Positions 31,286 through 42,127 of a stretch of DNA of 43,735 bases are shown here, piece by piece. This DNA comes from Thiomargarita sp. GTDB lineage: Bacteria; Pseudomonadota; Gammaproteobacteria; Beggiatoales; Beggiatoaceae. The notes below the pieces were generated by a model. That model saw nothing but the letters and a program-made list of their open reading frames with translations. It was not told where the DNA came from and did no database searches. The stretch spans positions 1-43,735 of the forward strand of contig DYPD01000018.1 in NCBI GenBank assembly GCA_020720115.1. Direction: 5' to 3'. A program made the position numbers and the translations under genes. Numbering within the stretch: the stretch's first letter is position 1; the number at the start of each line of letters is the position of its first letter.

Positions 31286-31565
31286 CTATTTACTCACTGG
31301 TATCTACCTAAAAAAGTTCGCAATTCTCAAGTGTTGTTTGCCCACACGTCAAGCCTATGTGCAGATGCAGCAAATTAAATACTTGATTTACAACTAAAGT
31401 TACCCAAATTCTTGAGGCTTTCGGATTTCAACATAAGTGGTAAAATCATTCACCGACACCCGACTCACTCTATCCCAAAGTGTTTTTTGCGCCGCAACAG
31501 TGCGCAGAGGCACTGCAAACCAGTGCGCTTACAAACTGATGTGACGATAATAAAGTATTGCGACT

Positions 31566-31889
31566 ATGGCAAACCCAACCAACAATCCGCTGTTTGATGA
31601 CGACCTCGCGGTGCAGGAAGCGCAGCCTAAGCTGAAGCAACCGCCACTGTACAAGGTGGTCTTGTTAAACGATGATTACACACCGATGGAATTCGTCGTG
31701 CATGTACTAGAAGCTTTTTTTAATATGCACCGCGAATTAGCAGTGCATGTCATGCTCGACATCCACACCAAAGGCAAAGGCGTCTGCGGCACTTACACAC
31801 GCGATATTGCAGAAACCAAAGTGGCTTTGGTCAACGATTATTCAAGAGAAAACCAGCATCCCCTGCTGTGTACTATGGAACCGGCTTAA
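31566..31889 (+). CDS. clpS: ATP-dependent Clp protease adaptor ClpS
   Basis: ClpS delivers N-end-rule substrates to ClpAP. The 107-residue protein matches family length. The disordered N-terminus is followed by the folded core with [20 protein letters not shown] (the substrate pocket Asn-Asp and Met), [20 protein letters not shown] and [19 protein letters not shown]. clpA follows after 16 bp in the standard order. It is transcribed divergently from the DUF3450-exbB operon across a 280-bp spacer, in which I could not place a confident promoter. Confidence 0.97.
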   Translation: MANPTNNPLFDDDLAVQEAQPKLKQPPLYKVVLLNDDYTPMEFVVHVLEAFFNMHRELAVHVMLDIHTKGKGVCGTYTRDIAETKVALVNDYSRENQHPLLCTMEPA

Positions 31890-31905
31890 AACGAGGCTAA
31901 GTTGT

Positions 31906-34173
31906 ATGTTAAGCAAAGAACTGGAAATTACCCTAAACGCCGCTTTTCAACAAGCGCGAGACAAACGCCACGAATTCATGACAGTCGAGCATCTGTTGCT
32001 GGCGTTATTAGATAATTCGGCGTCAACCCAGGTCTTAAAAGCCTGCGGCGTCAATTTGAATGCACTACGCAAAGATTTGCAGACTTTTTTAGATGAAAGC
32101 ACACCCAAGTTAGCGCCAAAAGACGAGCGCGATACGCAACCCACCATTGGTTTTCAGCGGGTGTTGCAACGCGCTGTTTTTCATGTGCAATCCTCTGGTA
32201 AAAAAGAAGTCACGGGCGCTAATGTGCTGGTAGCAATTTTTGGCGAGCGCGAATCGCAGGCGGTATTTTATCTTGATAAACAGCAGGTTACGCGACTTAA
32301 TGTAGTAAACTATATTTCGCACGGCATTTCTAAAATTAACGAAGAAGCAGAAACAACCGGCACCCCAGAAGACGCACAAGAACAAGCAGAAGCAGCAGCA
32401 GCGAAAAATCCGCTGGAAGCCTTTACCCTCAACCTCAATGAGCAAGCAAAGCAGGGCAAAATTGATCCGCTGATCGGACGCCAAGCTGAAATTGAGCGCA
32501 CCCTGCAAGTGCTGTGTCGGCGGCGCAAAAATAACCCGCTGTATGTCGGCGAAGCGGGCGTCGGCAAAACCGCCATTGCTGAAGGGCTGGCAAAGCTGAT
32601 TGTCGAGAAAAAAGTCCCAGAAATTTTGCAAGATGCGGTGATTTACGCACTGGATTTGGGCGCTTTGCTGGCGGGTACTAAGTATCGGGGCGACTTTGAA
32701 AAACGCCTCAAAGCCATTTTAACTCAACTGGCTAAAGAACCCGGCTCAGTGCTATTCATTGACGAAATCCATACCATTATCGGCGCAGGCGCGGCTTCTG
32801 GTGGTGCTATGGATGCCTCTAACCTGATTAAACCGGCGCTGGCGTCGGGCAACATGAAATGTATAGGTTCTACCACTTATCAAGAATATCGCGGCATTTT
32901 CGAGAAAGATCGCGCCTTATCGCGGCGCTTCCAGAAAATTGACGTACCAGAGCCAACCGTAGAAGAAACCATTCTCATCTTGCACGGGCTGAAATCGCGT
33001 TTTGAAGAACATCATGACATCAAATACGCCAAGCAATCCTTGCGCGCCGCAGCGGAATTATCCGAAAAATACATCACGGATCGGCATTTACCCGATAAAG
33101 CGATTGACGTGATTGACGAAGCCGGCGCTAAACAACGCCTGCAACCGCCGTCAAAGCGCAAAAAAGTCATCAACGTCACAGATATTGAAGAAATTGTTTC
33201 CAAAATTGCACGGATTCCGCCAAAAAGTGTTTCCGCCTCAGACAAGGATGTGCTGCAAAATTTAGAGCGCAACCTGAAAATGGTGGTGTTCGGGCAAGAG
33301 CAAGCCATTGGTACGCTGGCGTCGGCGATCAAAATGTCGCGTTCGGGGCTTGGCAACACACAAAAACCCATCGGCTCATTCCTGTTTTCCGGTCCCACTG
33401 GCGTAGGCAAAACCGAAGTTACACGCCAATTAGCCAAGTTAATGGGCATTGAACTCATCCGCTTTGATATGTCCGAATACATGGAACGTCACACAGTTTC
33501 GCGCTTGATCGGCGCACCGCCAGGCTATGTGGGCTTTGACCAAGGTGGCTTGCTGACTGAAGCCATCAACAAACACCCGCACGCGGTGTTGCTGCTTGAC
33601 GAAATCGAAAAAGCCCATCCCGACGTGTTCAACTTGCTGCTACAAGTCATGGATCATGGCAAACTCACTGACACCAACGGGCGGCAAACCGATTTTCGCA
33701 ATGTTATCATCGTCATGACCACCAACGCCGGCGCTGATCAACTGAGCCGCGCTTCCATCGGCTTTACTGTGCAAAATCACGCAAGCGACGGCATGGAAGC
33801 CATTAAACGCATGTTTAGCCCAGAATTTCGCAACCGTTTGGACGTGATTGTGCAATTCAAGGCGCTCACGCAAGAAAACATTGCGCATGTGGTGGACAAA
33901 TTCATTATCGAATTGGAAACCCAACTAGAAGACAAGCATGTGACGCTAGAAGTGACCGACGAAGCCCGCGTGTGGTTGGCAGAACATGGCTACGATCCAC
34001 TCATGGGCGCACGTCCAATGGCGCGGCTGATTCAAGAAAAAATCAAGAAAAACCTGGCGGAAGAATTATTGTTCGGGCGTCTGGAAAAAGGCGGTCATGC
34101 TATAGTCAATGCGCGTGACGGAGAAATCATCATTGAATTTACTGAAGAAGCACTTGAAGCAGATTTAGCCTAA
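31906..34173 (+). CDS. clpA: ATP-dependent Clp protease ATP-binding subunit ClpA
   Basis: The start at 31906 ([10 protein letters not shown]) gives 755 residues, against 758 in E. coli; the longer frame from 31747 overlaps clpS in another phase. The N-domain (1-145) binds ClpS. The first AAA+ module has [14 protein letters not shown] and VLFIDEIHT; the second has [15 protein letters not shown] and [15 protein letters not shown]. No ClpB-type middle coiled coil is present. A hydrophobic ClpP-binding loop is expected in the second module between residues ~600 and 630. ClpA unfolds proteins and feeds them to ClpP, whose gene is not in the window. Confidence 0.97.
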   Translation: MLSKELEITLNAAFQQARDKRHEFMTVEHLLLALLDNSASTQVLKACGVNLNALRKDLQTFLDESTPKLAPKDERDTQPTIGFQRVLQRAVFHVQSSGKKEVTGANVLVAIFGERESQAVFYLDKQQVTRLNVVNYISHGISKINEEAETTGTPEDAQEQAEAAAAKNPLEAFTLNLNEQAKQGKIDPLIGRQAEIERTLQVLCRRRKNNPLYVGEAGVGKTAIAEGLAKLIVEKKVPEILQDAVIYALDLGALLAGTKYRGDFEKRLKAILTQLAKEPGSVLFIDEIHTIIGAGAASGGAMDASNLIKPALASGNMKCIGSTTYQEYRGIFEKDRALSRRFQKIDVPEPTVEETILILHGLKSRFEEHHDIKYAKQSLRAAAELSEKYITDRHLPDKAIDVIDEAGAKQRLQPPSKRKKVINVTDIEEIVSKIARIPPKSVSASDKDVLQNLERNLKMVVFGQEQAIGTLASAIKMSRSGLGNTQKPIGSFLFSGPTGVGKTEVTRQLAKLMGIELIRFDMSEYMERHTVSRLIGAPPGYVGFDQGGLLTEAINKHPHAVLLLDEIEKAHPDVFNLLLQVMDHGKLTDTNGRQTDFRNVIIVMTTNAGADQLSRASIGFTVQNHASDGMEAIKRMFSPEFRNRLDVIVQFKALTQENIAHVVDKFIIELETQLEDKHVTLEVTDEARVWLAEHGYDPLMGARPMARLIQEKIKKNLAEELLFGRLEKGGHAIVNARDGEIIIEFTEEALEADLA

Positions 34174-34219
34174 AATTCAGCCTCAACTATTGCACTCTGC
34201 TGTCACCGGCGTGCGTGCA

Positions 34220-37200
34220 TTAAATCTTCAGTTCTAGTGGTGCGCTCTGCGCTTCGGTTTGTCGCTTGAGCAAGCTGCGCACTGCTTTCATATCCAAATG
34301 ATCGGCATATTGATGTAGCTGCCGAGCAACGCCCGCGTAAGCTTCCCCGCTGTTGGCTAATTCTTCCGCATATTCTTGAATTTCAATAATTTTTCCGCTC
34401 TGAGCAAATTCATTCAGACGGCTGAGTGCGGCAGGTGGCAAAGGTACTGCGTCTGTTTCTGCGGTAGCGTTTTGTGCTGCTTGCGCTTTGTGCTCGTCTT
34501 GCACAAAGAGCCATTGCAGGGGCAAATGTTGGCGCAGTAAAGAAAACAACAGGTCTTCGCTGAACGGTTTATCAATGTGCGCTTGGCAGCCTGCGTCTAG
34601 GCTGTCTTGGCGATGACTGGCAAAGGCGCTGGCGGATACGGCGATGATCGGCGTTTGCGTGTAGTTAGGCATTTGGCGTAAGCAGCGCGTGGCTTCCAAA
34701 CCATCCAGTACGGGCATGACTAAATCCATCAAGATCGCATCTGCTTGCCAGCAGGCGGCGATTTCTAAGGCTAATTGACCATTTTGCGCTACGCGGCAGA
34801 CAAAACCGATGCTTTCTAGCAGCTGTACCAGTAATTGCCGATTTTCCAAAATATCGTCCACAATCAAAATTTGCAACGCTTGGCTTTGCCCGTCGGTGCG
34901 CTGATAGCCGTTGATGCGTTGGGTGGCGTTTGAAGCTGTGACTAGGGGTTGCGGATGTTGCAAACGGGCTAAATGCAGTTCAGCCCAAAACACGCTCCCT
35001 TGCTGTGGCGTACTGAGTACATGGAGATCGCCGTGCATGAGATTGACCAGTTTGCGGGTAATTGCCAGCCCCAAGCCAGTGCCTTGCGCCTTGTAACGGT
35101 TGCTTCCCGCTTGGCTAAAGGGTTTAAAAATCTGTTTGAGTTCGGTTTCGTTCATACCCACGCCAGTATCTTCCACCAACACTAGCAAAATATCCGCAGC
35201 CGCATCGGAGCGGTAATGCAGCTTGAGATGGACGTAGCCAGTTTCAGTAAATTTAACTGCGTTGCCCAGCAGGTTAATAAGGATTTGGCGCAGGCGTTTT
35301 TCATCTGCTAGGAGGAAGTCAGGCAACGCCGAGCGGGCAGTAAACTTAAAAGCAATACCTTTTTCCTGACAGCGTAGGCTAAATAGGGCGCAAATATCTT
35401 GCAACAAATGTCCTAGATGGCAGGGTTCGGGCAGCAGCTCCATGTGACCTGCTTCGATTTTCGATAAATCTAAGATTTCGTTGATCAATTCCAACAAATA
35501 ACTGCCGCTGTTGTAGATTACATGCAGATTATCCCGCTGTTGCGGATTCAGGCTAGAATCGCGTTTGAGCAACTGAGCATAGCCTAAGATGGCATTCAGC
35601 GGAGTGCGCAACTCGTGCGACATGCTGGCGAGAAACACGGATTTCGCTTGGCTGGCACTTTCAGCGGCTTCTTTTGCCTGTTGCAAATCCAATTCAAAAC
35701 GCTTGCGTTCGGTAATGTCTTGTACCAAGCCCAACATGCGTAGCGGTGCGCCTTGCGCATCATAATGTACTTCGCCTTGCTCCAGCACCAGGCGCTCAAC
35801 GCCGTTGGGATGTACCACACGGTGCTCAATGCAATACGGAGTTTGGTTGTCAATCGCGGTTTTCACTGCTACTTCAACAATGCTACGATCTTCTGGATGG
35901 ATGCGCTTTAAAAACGCCGGATAGGTGGGCACAAATTGCTGTGGATGCAGCCCAAAAATGCGGAAAATCTCGTCAGACCAGTAGAGATCATTGCTGCGAA
36001 TATCCCACTCCCAACTGCCCACATGCCCAATTTGTTGTGAAAGATTGAGACGTTCTTCGCTATTGCGCAGCTTGTTTTGGATTTTTTGGCTTTCAGCAAT
36101 GTCTCGCGCAATGCTGGAAATAAAAGCCGGTGTTCCGTCGCTGCTTAAGGTGGTAAACAATACCTGTGAGCAGGGAATGCTGCGCCCATCGCGGGTTAAA
36201 AAGAGGGTTTCACCTTGCCAAAAGCCTTTTTGCAGCACTTCGGGGAAAATGTGCTCACGCATTTGTTGAGCCACCAGGGAATCATGATAAGCCTCCAATC
36301 CCAAGCGTGATACCTCTTTTTCCGCGCCAAAACCCAACATTTTGCGTCCAGCTTGATTCAGATACACAGTGTTGCCTGCACGGTCAAAAGACATGATTAA
36401 ATCAGTCGCATTTTCCAAAATATCCAGCATGTGTTGACGCAGTTGCTGCATTTCGTACAGATGACTGACATCTTGCACGGTGCTGATAAAGGTTTTGGGC
36501 TGTCCTTGAAGATCATGGAACACTTCGCCCACCGCATGTAAATGGCGGATTTCTCCACTGCGCCGCACAATGCGAAATTCGCAACGATAACCGGGCGCAC
36601 CCCCTTGGGTTGCGTTATTAAAGGCGTTCAACACATGCACCCGTTCATTGGCATGGACGCGCTGAAAAAAGCGCATAAAAAGCTGCTGAGTTGCGGTATT
36701 TCTCGGCACATCCAGGAGCTCGAACATTTCTTCTGACCAGTGCGAAATGCCTTCGGGTAATTCGTATTCCCAACTGCCAATGCGAGCGATACGTTGCGCA
36801 TTTTCCAGTTGCAACTGATGATGCTGTAAAGCGCGTAACAGGTTTTTACCCTTGCTCTGTTTGCCTTTACCCACTTTTAAGCTGGCTTCCAATTGGCGGC
36901 GTTCGGTTAAATCTTGATAAGTCACACAGAGCACAGATTGACCACCGAGTTTTAGCGCCAGCGTGCTGAGCGCGGCAGGAATTGAGTAACCCTGCGCGTG
37001 TTGCAGTTCTATTTCCACTGGCTGCTTGGTTGGGTGATCTGCTACAAGCACTGCCTGTGCAGCCGCTTGCCAATGGGTAGCCTGTAAATCCACATAACGC
37101 ATTGTCTGCAACTGTGCTTGCGCATAGCCCAAGAGTTTTTCCGCCGTCTGATTGGCGCGTAAAATGTTGCCGCTGTCAGGGTCCACCAGCAACATGGCTG

Positions 37201-38182
37201 CTGGGTTATGCGTAAACAGGCTTTGGAAGCGTGTCTCGCTTTCATTGTGTAACGCCGCTTGTTGCCGGTCTATTAGCCAGCCCTGTAAATCTTGCAAATG
37301 CGCCAATTGCACACTGAGCAGTTGCGCTTGCTGTTGCAGTAGTAGGCGCTGCGCGTAACTCAATTCCAGCGCCTTGGCACTACTTGCCAGCACTAAACCC
37401 CACAGCAGACGATCCTTATACAGCGCCAAACTGAGCACCGAAGCTTGAGCGGACTGCTGCCAATGTGTGCGTAGCTCAGGCGGCAAACCCAGCAATTGTG
37501 CACCACTCAAATCCAGTTGTTCCGCCACAATTTCGGTGCTTGCGGGGGTACAAAGCGGTACTGGCTGATAATCCAAATGATTGACCCAATGCAGCGCCAC
37601 CTGCTGAAAAAAGTGCCGTACTTGTGGTAGGTCTGGTGTTGTCAAATTAATCGGCAGCGCAGGCGTACCTGGACGTGCCTTTTCGTAGAGCAACTCAGCC
37701 TCGTCAGCGGCGTGCAAAGTGTAGATAGCAATATGCTCAAAAGCCTGGGTTTTTAACCATTCATTGACGCAAATGCTGAGCAGTTCTGAAGCGTCGAGCG
37801 CCCTTGCCAGGCGCTGGCTGAGGTGCATCGTTTGCTGCAAAACCTGGCTTGCGCTGGGTTCTTGGCGCCAGATTTCTAGTTCTAATACCAAGCCCTGCCC
37901 GTTGTGATGCACTATTGCCAGGAATTTTGCACACATTGCCGGACTTTGATAGACCAGCGTCAGTGGATTGATTTGCAGCAAAGGCTGTGCGCCTTGTACC
38001 GCTTTGTGCAAAATTTGCACTTGCGGCGCGGCAAAAAACTCACCTAACGTCTTACCGAGCAGAGCGGAGGCTGACTGTCCTAGCCACTCGAAGCAATTGC
38101 CACTGACCGCTTGAATGCTGAGATCACTGGGGTCTAACAGCAAGAACAAGCCACGCGGTTGAAGTCCATCAAAATACAGCAT
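34220..38182 (-). CDS. Multi-PAS hybrid sensor histidine kinase
   Basis: The 1320-residue protein has no membrane helix, so sensing is cytoplasmic. Order: a PAS-like N-domain (1-105, starting LYFDGLQPRGLFLLL), a GAF-like region (115-295), PAS domains at about 315-430, 455-575, 585-700 and 705-830, HisKA with His856 (SHELRTPLN), HATPase (LLGNAVKFTE, DTGVGMN, GTGLGLA) and a receiver with Asp1153 (ILMDLVMP). A helical tail follows (1250-1310). The first domain recalls the phytochrome-type N-terminal PAS, but no bilin-binding Cys-His motif is visible. It is the last of three hybrid kinases; no DNA-binding regulator is next to it. Signal unknown. Confidence 0.92.
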   Translation of the reverse strand: MLYFDGLQPRGLFLLLDPSDLSIQAVSGNCFEWLGQSASALLGKTLGEFFAAPQVQILHKAVQGAQPLLQINPLTLVYQSPAMCAKFLAIVHHNGQGLVLELEIWRQEPSASQVLQQTMHLSQRLARALDASELLSICVNEWLKTQAFEHIAIYTLHAADEAELLYEKARPGTPALPINLTTPDLPQVRHFFQQVALHWVNHLDYQPVPLCTPASTEIVAEQLDLSGAQLLGLPPELRTHWQQSAQASVLSLALYKDRLLWGLVLASSAKALELSYAQRLLLQQQAQLLSVQLAHLQDLQGWLIDRQQAALHNESETRFQSLFTHNPAAMLLVDPDSGNILRANQTAEKLLGYAQAQLQTMRYVDLQATHWQAAAQAVLVADHPTKQPVEIELQHAQGYSIPAALSTLALKLGGQSVLCVTYQDLTERRQLEASLKVGKGKQSKGKNLLRALQHHQLQLENAQRIARIGSWEYELPEGISHWSEEMFELLDVPRNTATQQLFMRFFQRVHANERVHVLNAFNNATQGGAPGYRCEFRIVRRSGEIRHLHAVGEVFHDLQGQPKTFISTVQDVSHLYEMQQLRQHMLDILENATDLIMSFDRAGNTVYLNQAGRKMLGFGAEKEVSRLGLEAYHDSLVAQQMREHIFPEVLQKGFWQGETLFLTRDGRSIPCSQVLFTTLSSDGTPAFISSIARDIAESQKIQNKLRNSEERLNLSQQIGHVGSWEWDIRSNDLYWSDEIFRIFGLHPQQFVPTYPAFLKRIHPEDRSIVEVAVKTAIDNQTPYCIEHRVVHPNGVERLVLEQGEVHYDAQGAPLRMLGLVQDITERKRFELDLQQAKEAAESASQAKSVFLASMSHELRTPLNAILGYAQLLKRDSSLNPQQRDNLHVIYNSGSYLLELINEILDLSKIEAGHMELLPEPCHLGHLLQDICALFSLRCQEKGIAFKFTARSALPDFLLADEKRLRQILINLLGNAVKFTETGYVHLKLHYRSDAAADILLVLVEDTGVGMNETELKQIFKPFSQAGSNRYKAQGTGLGLAITRKLVNLMHGDLHVLSTPQQGSVFWAELHLARLQHPQPLVTASNATQRINGYQRTDGQSQALQILIVDDILENRQLLVQLLESIGFVCRVAQNGQLALEIAACWQADAILMDLVMPVLDGLEATRCLRQMPNYTQTPIIAVSASAFASHRQDSLDAGCQAHIDKPFSEDLLFSLLRQHLPLQWLFVQDEHKAQAAQNATAETDAVPLPPAALSRLNEFAQSGKIIEIQEYAEELANSGEAYAGVARQLHQYADHLDMKAVRSLLKRQTEAQSAPLELKI

Positions 38183-38291
38183 GAATGATAAACCCTAAAA
38201 AAATGCCAACTTTAAATCCGTTGGTTAAACCAAAAATCTATTTTCATTCAGATGCTTACAGGGAATAAAAGCTTCAGATGAAAACAACCCC

Positions 38292-40652
38292 TTAACGATG
38301 TGCGTTCTTGACGCTGTATTGTTGCAAACGCTCGCGTATTGCTTTGATTTTGAAATTATCTGCCAAGGCTTGCAATTCTTGCAAAAACACCGGCACTGGG
38401 TAATCAGTTGGCAAAAGTCGCAACAGGTAATCCTTAAAACTACGAATATCACCCCGTTTAACATGTGCTGTGAGTTGTTCTAGTTGTTCCTGATTCAAAT
38501 GCCAATCACATTCTTCCTGTTGCTTAGATGACAGCGGTTGAACTGGTGCATGAATAGTTTGATATATCCAATGGATACCCAGATGGATTTCCAATTTGCT
38601 GAGGAGTTCTACTGCGTCAACCGGTTTGGTAATGAAATCATCACAGCCGTTATGCAAAGCTTCTTGTTGCTGATTTTCCAACGCACTGGCAGACACCATG
38701 ATGATTTTTGCTTGTAGTAAACGTGTCCGTAGTAAGCGCGTAGCTTCCATGCCGTTCATGCCAGGCATCACCCAATCCATGAGAATTAAATCAGGCTGCC
38801 AGCGTTCTGCTTGTTCTATGGCGCCTTGTCCGTTCTCTGCTTGCTGCAATAAAAAGCCGAGGGGATTAAGCAATTCTTCTAATAAACAGAGGTTCATGAG
38901 GCTGTCATCCACTAAGAGGATTTTCCGCCGCACGCCCCGATAACCGATAATTTGGCTAAATTGCTGGATATGGGTTGCTAATGCTTGCTGCATTTCGGCG
39001 GATTCCAACGGCGGCAAATGAATTTCTAGCCAAAAACGACTGCCCACGCCTGGTTGGCTTTCCACATACAGGCGCGATCCCATAAGTTCTACCAAGCTGC
39101 GCGTGATAGACAGCCCCAAGCCCGTACCATCGGCTTTGTGTGGCAGTCCAACTTGTTGAAAAGGATTGAAAATATGCTCTATTTCTGCGCTTTCGATACC
39201 AATGCCAGTATCTGATACTTCAAAACGCACCCGATCTTGAAAATATTCCACCACAAAGCACACTGCGCCGCGTTCAGTGAATTTCACGGCATTGCTGAGT
39301 AGGTTTAACAGAATCTGGCGCAAATGTTTGGCATCGCCGAGCACCTGTTGGGGCAAATGGGCACAGGGCTGATAGTGAAGATGCAAGCCTTTTTGTTCGG
39401 CACGTATACGCAGAGGTTCAATTAATTCCTGTAGCAAATTGCTTAAATTCAGTGGACGCTGTTCTATTTCTAGGCGTCCAGCTTCAATTTTTGCTTGATC
39501 TAAAATATCATTGACCAAGGTCAACAGGTATTCACCGCTGCGGTGAATCACTTCTACATGACGCCGGTGTTCTTGTTCTAACTGTTTGTCGCGCAAGAGC
39601 AATTGGGTATAGCCGAGAATGCCGTTTAAGGGCGTGCGTAGTTCATGGCTCATGTTGGCTAGAAACAAGCTTTTGGCGCGATTGGCGCTGTCGGCTGCCA
39701 GTTGATCTTGACGTTTTTCAATGGCCGAGCCAATGGCAAGCGACATGGAATGCAAAAAAGACGTTTCTACTAAATCGCGCAAGCGGGCTTCTTCATAATT
39801 TTCAATCATCAGCATTCCGTGTAGCTTGTCATACACGGTGAGCGGTAACAATAAGATAGACAAGGCACCTGTGGCAAAGAAAAAACGTGCTTCGGCAGCC
39901 GGTAAGTCCGCAACATTCGCGGCTAAGAAGTTATTTTGGCTTAAGGTTTCCTGCCAGCGTAAAAAATGCGGCGCATAGTAAAAATGCTCACGCTGATGTT
40001 CGGCAATGGTTTCAGGCACCAGATTGTCGTTGCGCCATTCTTCCACTAACTGAGCCGACCAGCGTTCCTGATCATCGCTACGGTTTTCGTATAGGCTCAC
40101 TCGGTCGGCATAAGCAGCAACCCCAACCAGTTGTAGCACTTCTTGGTAGGGTAAGTCGCCACTGATAGGCGCGTTGCTCAGTTGCCGTTGGGTTTCGGTA
40201 AGCGTGGCAAAATACACCTCATGCCGCGCCAGTTCTTCTTTGAGCTGCTGCTGTTCGCGTTTGCGTAGCTGCATTTCATGAGCGCGGCGCGAACTAATGT
40301 CGCGTAGCACGCCGACAAAACGGCGCTCTTCTCCCTGTAGGTGGGTCACTTCGTCAACAGAAATTTCTAGCGCAAAAATTTCGCCGTTTTTACGCCGCCC
40401 TTCCACTTCGCGTAACAGCCCGATGATGTGTTTTTCGTTGGAGGCGCAATAGCGTTGCAAATAGCCGTCGTGCGCTTCTCGATAAGGAGAAGGCATCAGG
40501 CAACTGACATTGCTACCCAGCACTTCTTGCGTTGTATAACCAAAGATTTTTTGCACGCCGGCATTAGCAGACAGAATAATGCCGCTTTCATTGATGGTGA
40601 GAATGCCGTCTGGCGCGGCTTCCAGAATACGTTGTTCGTGGGTCATGGGCAT
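38292..40652 (-). CDS. PAS-GAF hybrid sensor histidine kinase
   Basis: This 786-residue cytoplasmic protein starts with a FixL-like PAS domain (6-122), a short coiled coil, and a GAF-like domain (165-310). HisKA follows with His336 (MSHELRTPLNGI), then HATPase (LLSNAVKFTE, DTGIGIE, GTGLGLS) and a receiver with Asp626 (LMDWVMPGMNG). The tail (about 718-778) resembles those of both neighbouring kinases. The FixL heme-binding His is not evident from motif alone, so oxygen sensing is unproved. It starts 28 bp after the upstream kinase gene's stop and ends 109 bp before the next kinase's start. Confidence 0.92.
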   Translation of the reverse strand: MPMTHEQRILEAAPDGILTINESGIILSANAGVQKIFGYTTQEVLGSNVSCLMPSPYREAHDGYLQRYCASNEKHIIGLLREVEGRRKNGEIFALEISVDEVTHLQGEERRFVGVLRDISSRRAHEMQLRKREQQQLKEELARHEVYFATLTETQRQLSNAPISGDLPYQEVLQLVGVAAYADRVSLYENRSDDQERWSAQLVEEWRNDNLVPETIAEHQREHFYYAPHFLRWQETLSQNNFLAANVADLPAAEARFFFATGALSILLLPLTVYDKLHGMLMIENYEEARLRDLVETSFLHSMSLAIGSAIEKRQDQLAADSANRAKSLFLANMSHELRTPLNGILGYTQLLLRDKQLEQEHRRHVEVIHRSGEYLLTLVNDILDQAKIEAGRLEIEQRPLNLSNLLQELIEPLRIRAEQKGLHLHYQPCAHLPQQVLGDAKHLRQILLNLLSNAVKFTERGAVCFVVEYFQDRVRFEVSDTGIGIESAEIEHIFNPFQQVGLPHKADGTGLGLSITRSLVELMGSRLYVESQPGVGSRFWLEIHLPPLESAEMQQALATHIQQFSQIIGYRGVRRKILLVDDSLMNLCLLEELLNPLGFLLQQAENGQGAIEQAERWQPDLILMDWVMPGMNGMEATRLLRTRLLQAKIIMVSASALENQQQEALHNGCDDFITKPVDAVELLSKLEIHLGIHWIYQTIHAPVQPLSSKQQEECDWHLNQEQLEQLTAHVKRGDIRSFKDYLLRLLPTDYPVPVFLQELQALADNFKIKAIRERLQQYSVKNAHR

Positions 40653-40680
40653 TAGTTAGCCAGCCGATGGTTAAGCCTGG

Positions 40681-42096
40681 TTAGGCTTGTGTCTGCTGCG
40701 CATATTTTTCTAAAAGCATCCGTAGCTGTTTAATGCGCATGTCTTGCGCTAAACCTGTGACTTCCTGGCAAAAAGCTTTTAATGTTTGATCTTGCAGACA
40801 CAGTTGTTCAAGTATTTCTTGTAACCAAAGAATATCACCCATACGCGCTGCCGCGATTAATTGCTGCAAATCTGTGTGTGTTGGCACGGTTTTGTACGCT
40901 TGCGGCGCTACTACGACAGGCGCTTCTTTCGCTGTTAAGCAGTGCGGGGCTTGGTGCAATTGCACTGCTATCGGTGCAGCCTGCGCTACACTGGGCAGGG
41001 TAAAAAAGAAGCGCGAACCTTGTCCTTCCTGACTTTCCACGCCAACGCGCCCGCTGAGTTTAGCGATAATGCGCTCGACAATGGATAAACCCAAGCCGTG
41101 TCCCTCTTCGCCAGAATGCTGACGTAAGCGCGTAAAAGGCGTAAAAATCTTTTCCTGTGCCTCCAAACTTAAGCCGGGTCCTTGATCTTTCACCCAAAAA
41201 CACGCCTGCTCACCCTCTTGTGCCGCACCAATTTCCAGATACGGCGGTGTACCGCCGTATTTCAGCCCGTTAGTCAGATAATTCATCCACACCTCCTCAA
41301 TCCACTGCGGCTGCCCATACACCTGGGGCCAAGCGGCTGGAAAACGCACCTGCGCCTGACGCTCTGCCAGCATCGGCTGCAAGCGTTGCATGACCTGCTG
41401 CATAACCAGATTCATATCCAGAATTTGCGGCTCTAGGTGCTGTTTAGAAACCCGCGCTAACAGCAGCAAAGCATCAATGATTTCCCGCATTTTCTCAGCA
41501 GAATTGCGAATATCTTGTAAGTTATCCAGCAATTCAGCCTCTTGTGAATAGTGTTGACACAGCCTATGAGACAAACCAGAAATAATCCCCAAAGGATTTT
41601 TTAGGTCATGCGCAACCGTATGCGCAAAGGCATCCAACTCAGCGTTACGCTCTTGCAACTGTGCAATGTGCATTGCCTGTTCACGTTGTAAGCGGCGCAA
41701 ATTCGAGTGAGTGCGCACCCGTGCGCTGACTTCTTCATGCTGAATAGGTTTAGTGATGTAATCCACCGCTCCCAACCGAAAACCCGACAGCCGATGCTCC
41801 ATATGGGTGAGCGCAGTCAAAAAAATGACTGGAACATCCTGCGTCAATGGATTTTGCTTTAAACGCCGACACACCTCAAAACCATCCATATCCGGCATCA
41901 TGACATCCAGCAAAATAACATCTGGCTGCTCATTAATTGCCGTTTGCAAACCGCTTCCGCCTTCCTCCGCAATCAGAATCTCGTAACCTTCGCCGCTCAG
42001 CAAATTAAACAGCACACCAATATTTTCCGGCACATCGTCAATGATTAACAATTTACCAGGGCAAATAGCCGAAGTGGAAAAATGGAATTGAGTCAT
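40681..42096 (-). CDS. Receiver-first sensor histidine kinase
   Basis: The start at 42096 gives 471 residues: the frame is open to 42354 but that part overlaps rraA and is not domain-like. The order is inverted: receiver first (about 14-130, Asp64 in VILLDVMMPDMDG), then HisKA with His163 (VAHDLKNPLG), HATPase (NYLTNGLKYGG, DQGPGLS, GHGLGLSI) and a helical tail (about 408-466). Such REC-HK proteins usually receive phosphate from another kinase and pass it on. The two hybrid kinases downstream are obvious candidates. It follows rraA by 31 bp and may share its transcript. Confidence 0.9.
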   Translation of the reverse strand: MTQFHFSTSAICPGKLLIIDDVPENIGVLFNLLSGEGYEILIAEEGGSGLQTAINEQPDVILLDVMMPDMDGFEVCRRLKQNPLTQDVPVIFLTALTHMEHRLSGFRLGAVDYITKPIQHEEVSARVRTHSNLRRLQREQAMHIAQLQERNAELDAFAHTVAHDLKNPLGIISGLSHRLCQHYSQEAELLDNLQDIRNSAEKMREIIDALLLLARVSKQHLEPQILDMNLVMQQVMQRLQPMLAERQAQVRFPAAWPQVYGQPQWIEEVWMNYLTNGLKYGGTPPYLEIGAAQEGEQACFWVKDQGPGLSLEAQEKIFTPFTRLRQHSGEEGHGLGLSIVERIIAKLSGRVGVESQEGQGSRFFFTLPSVAQAAPIAVQLHQAPHCLTAKEAPVVVAPQAYKTVPTHTDLQQLIAAARMGDILWLQEILEQLCLQDQTLKAFCQEVTGLAQDMRIKQLRMLLEKYAQQTQA

Positions 42097-42127
42097 AGCT
42101 TTAGGGTGTTTGAGAAAGCGAAGGAAC

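Noticed and set aside
38225-38464. Small minus-strand gene between two kinases
   Set aside because: It overlaps the end of the 786-residue kinase in another frame and has no ribosome-binding site or recognisable sequence.
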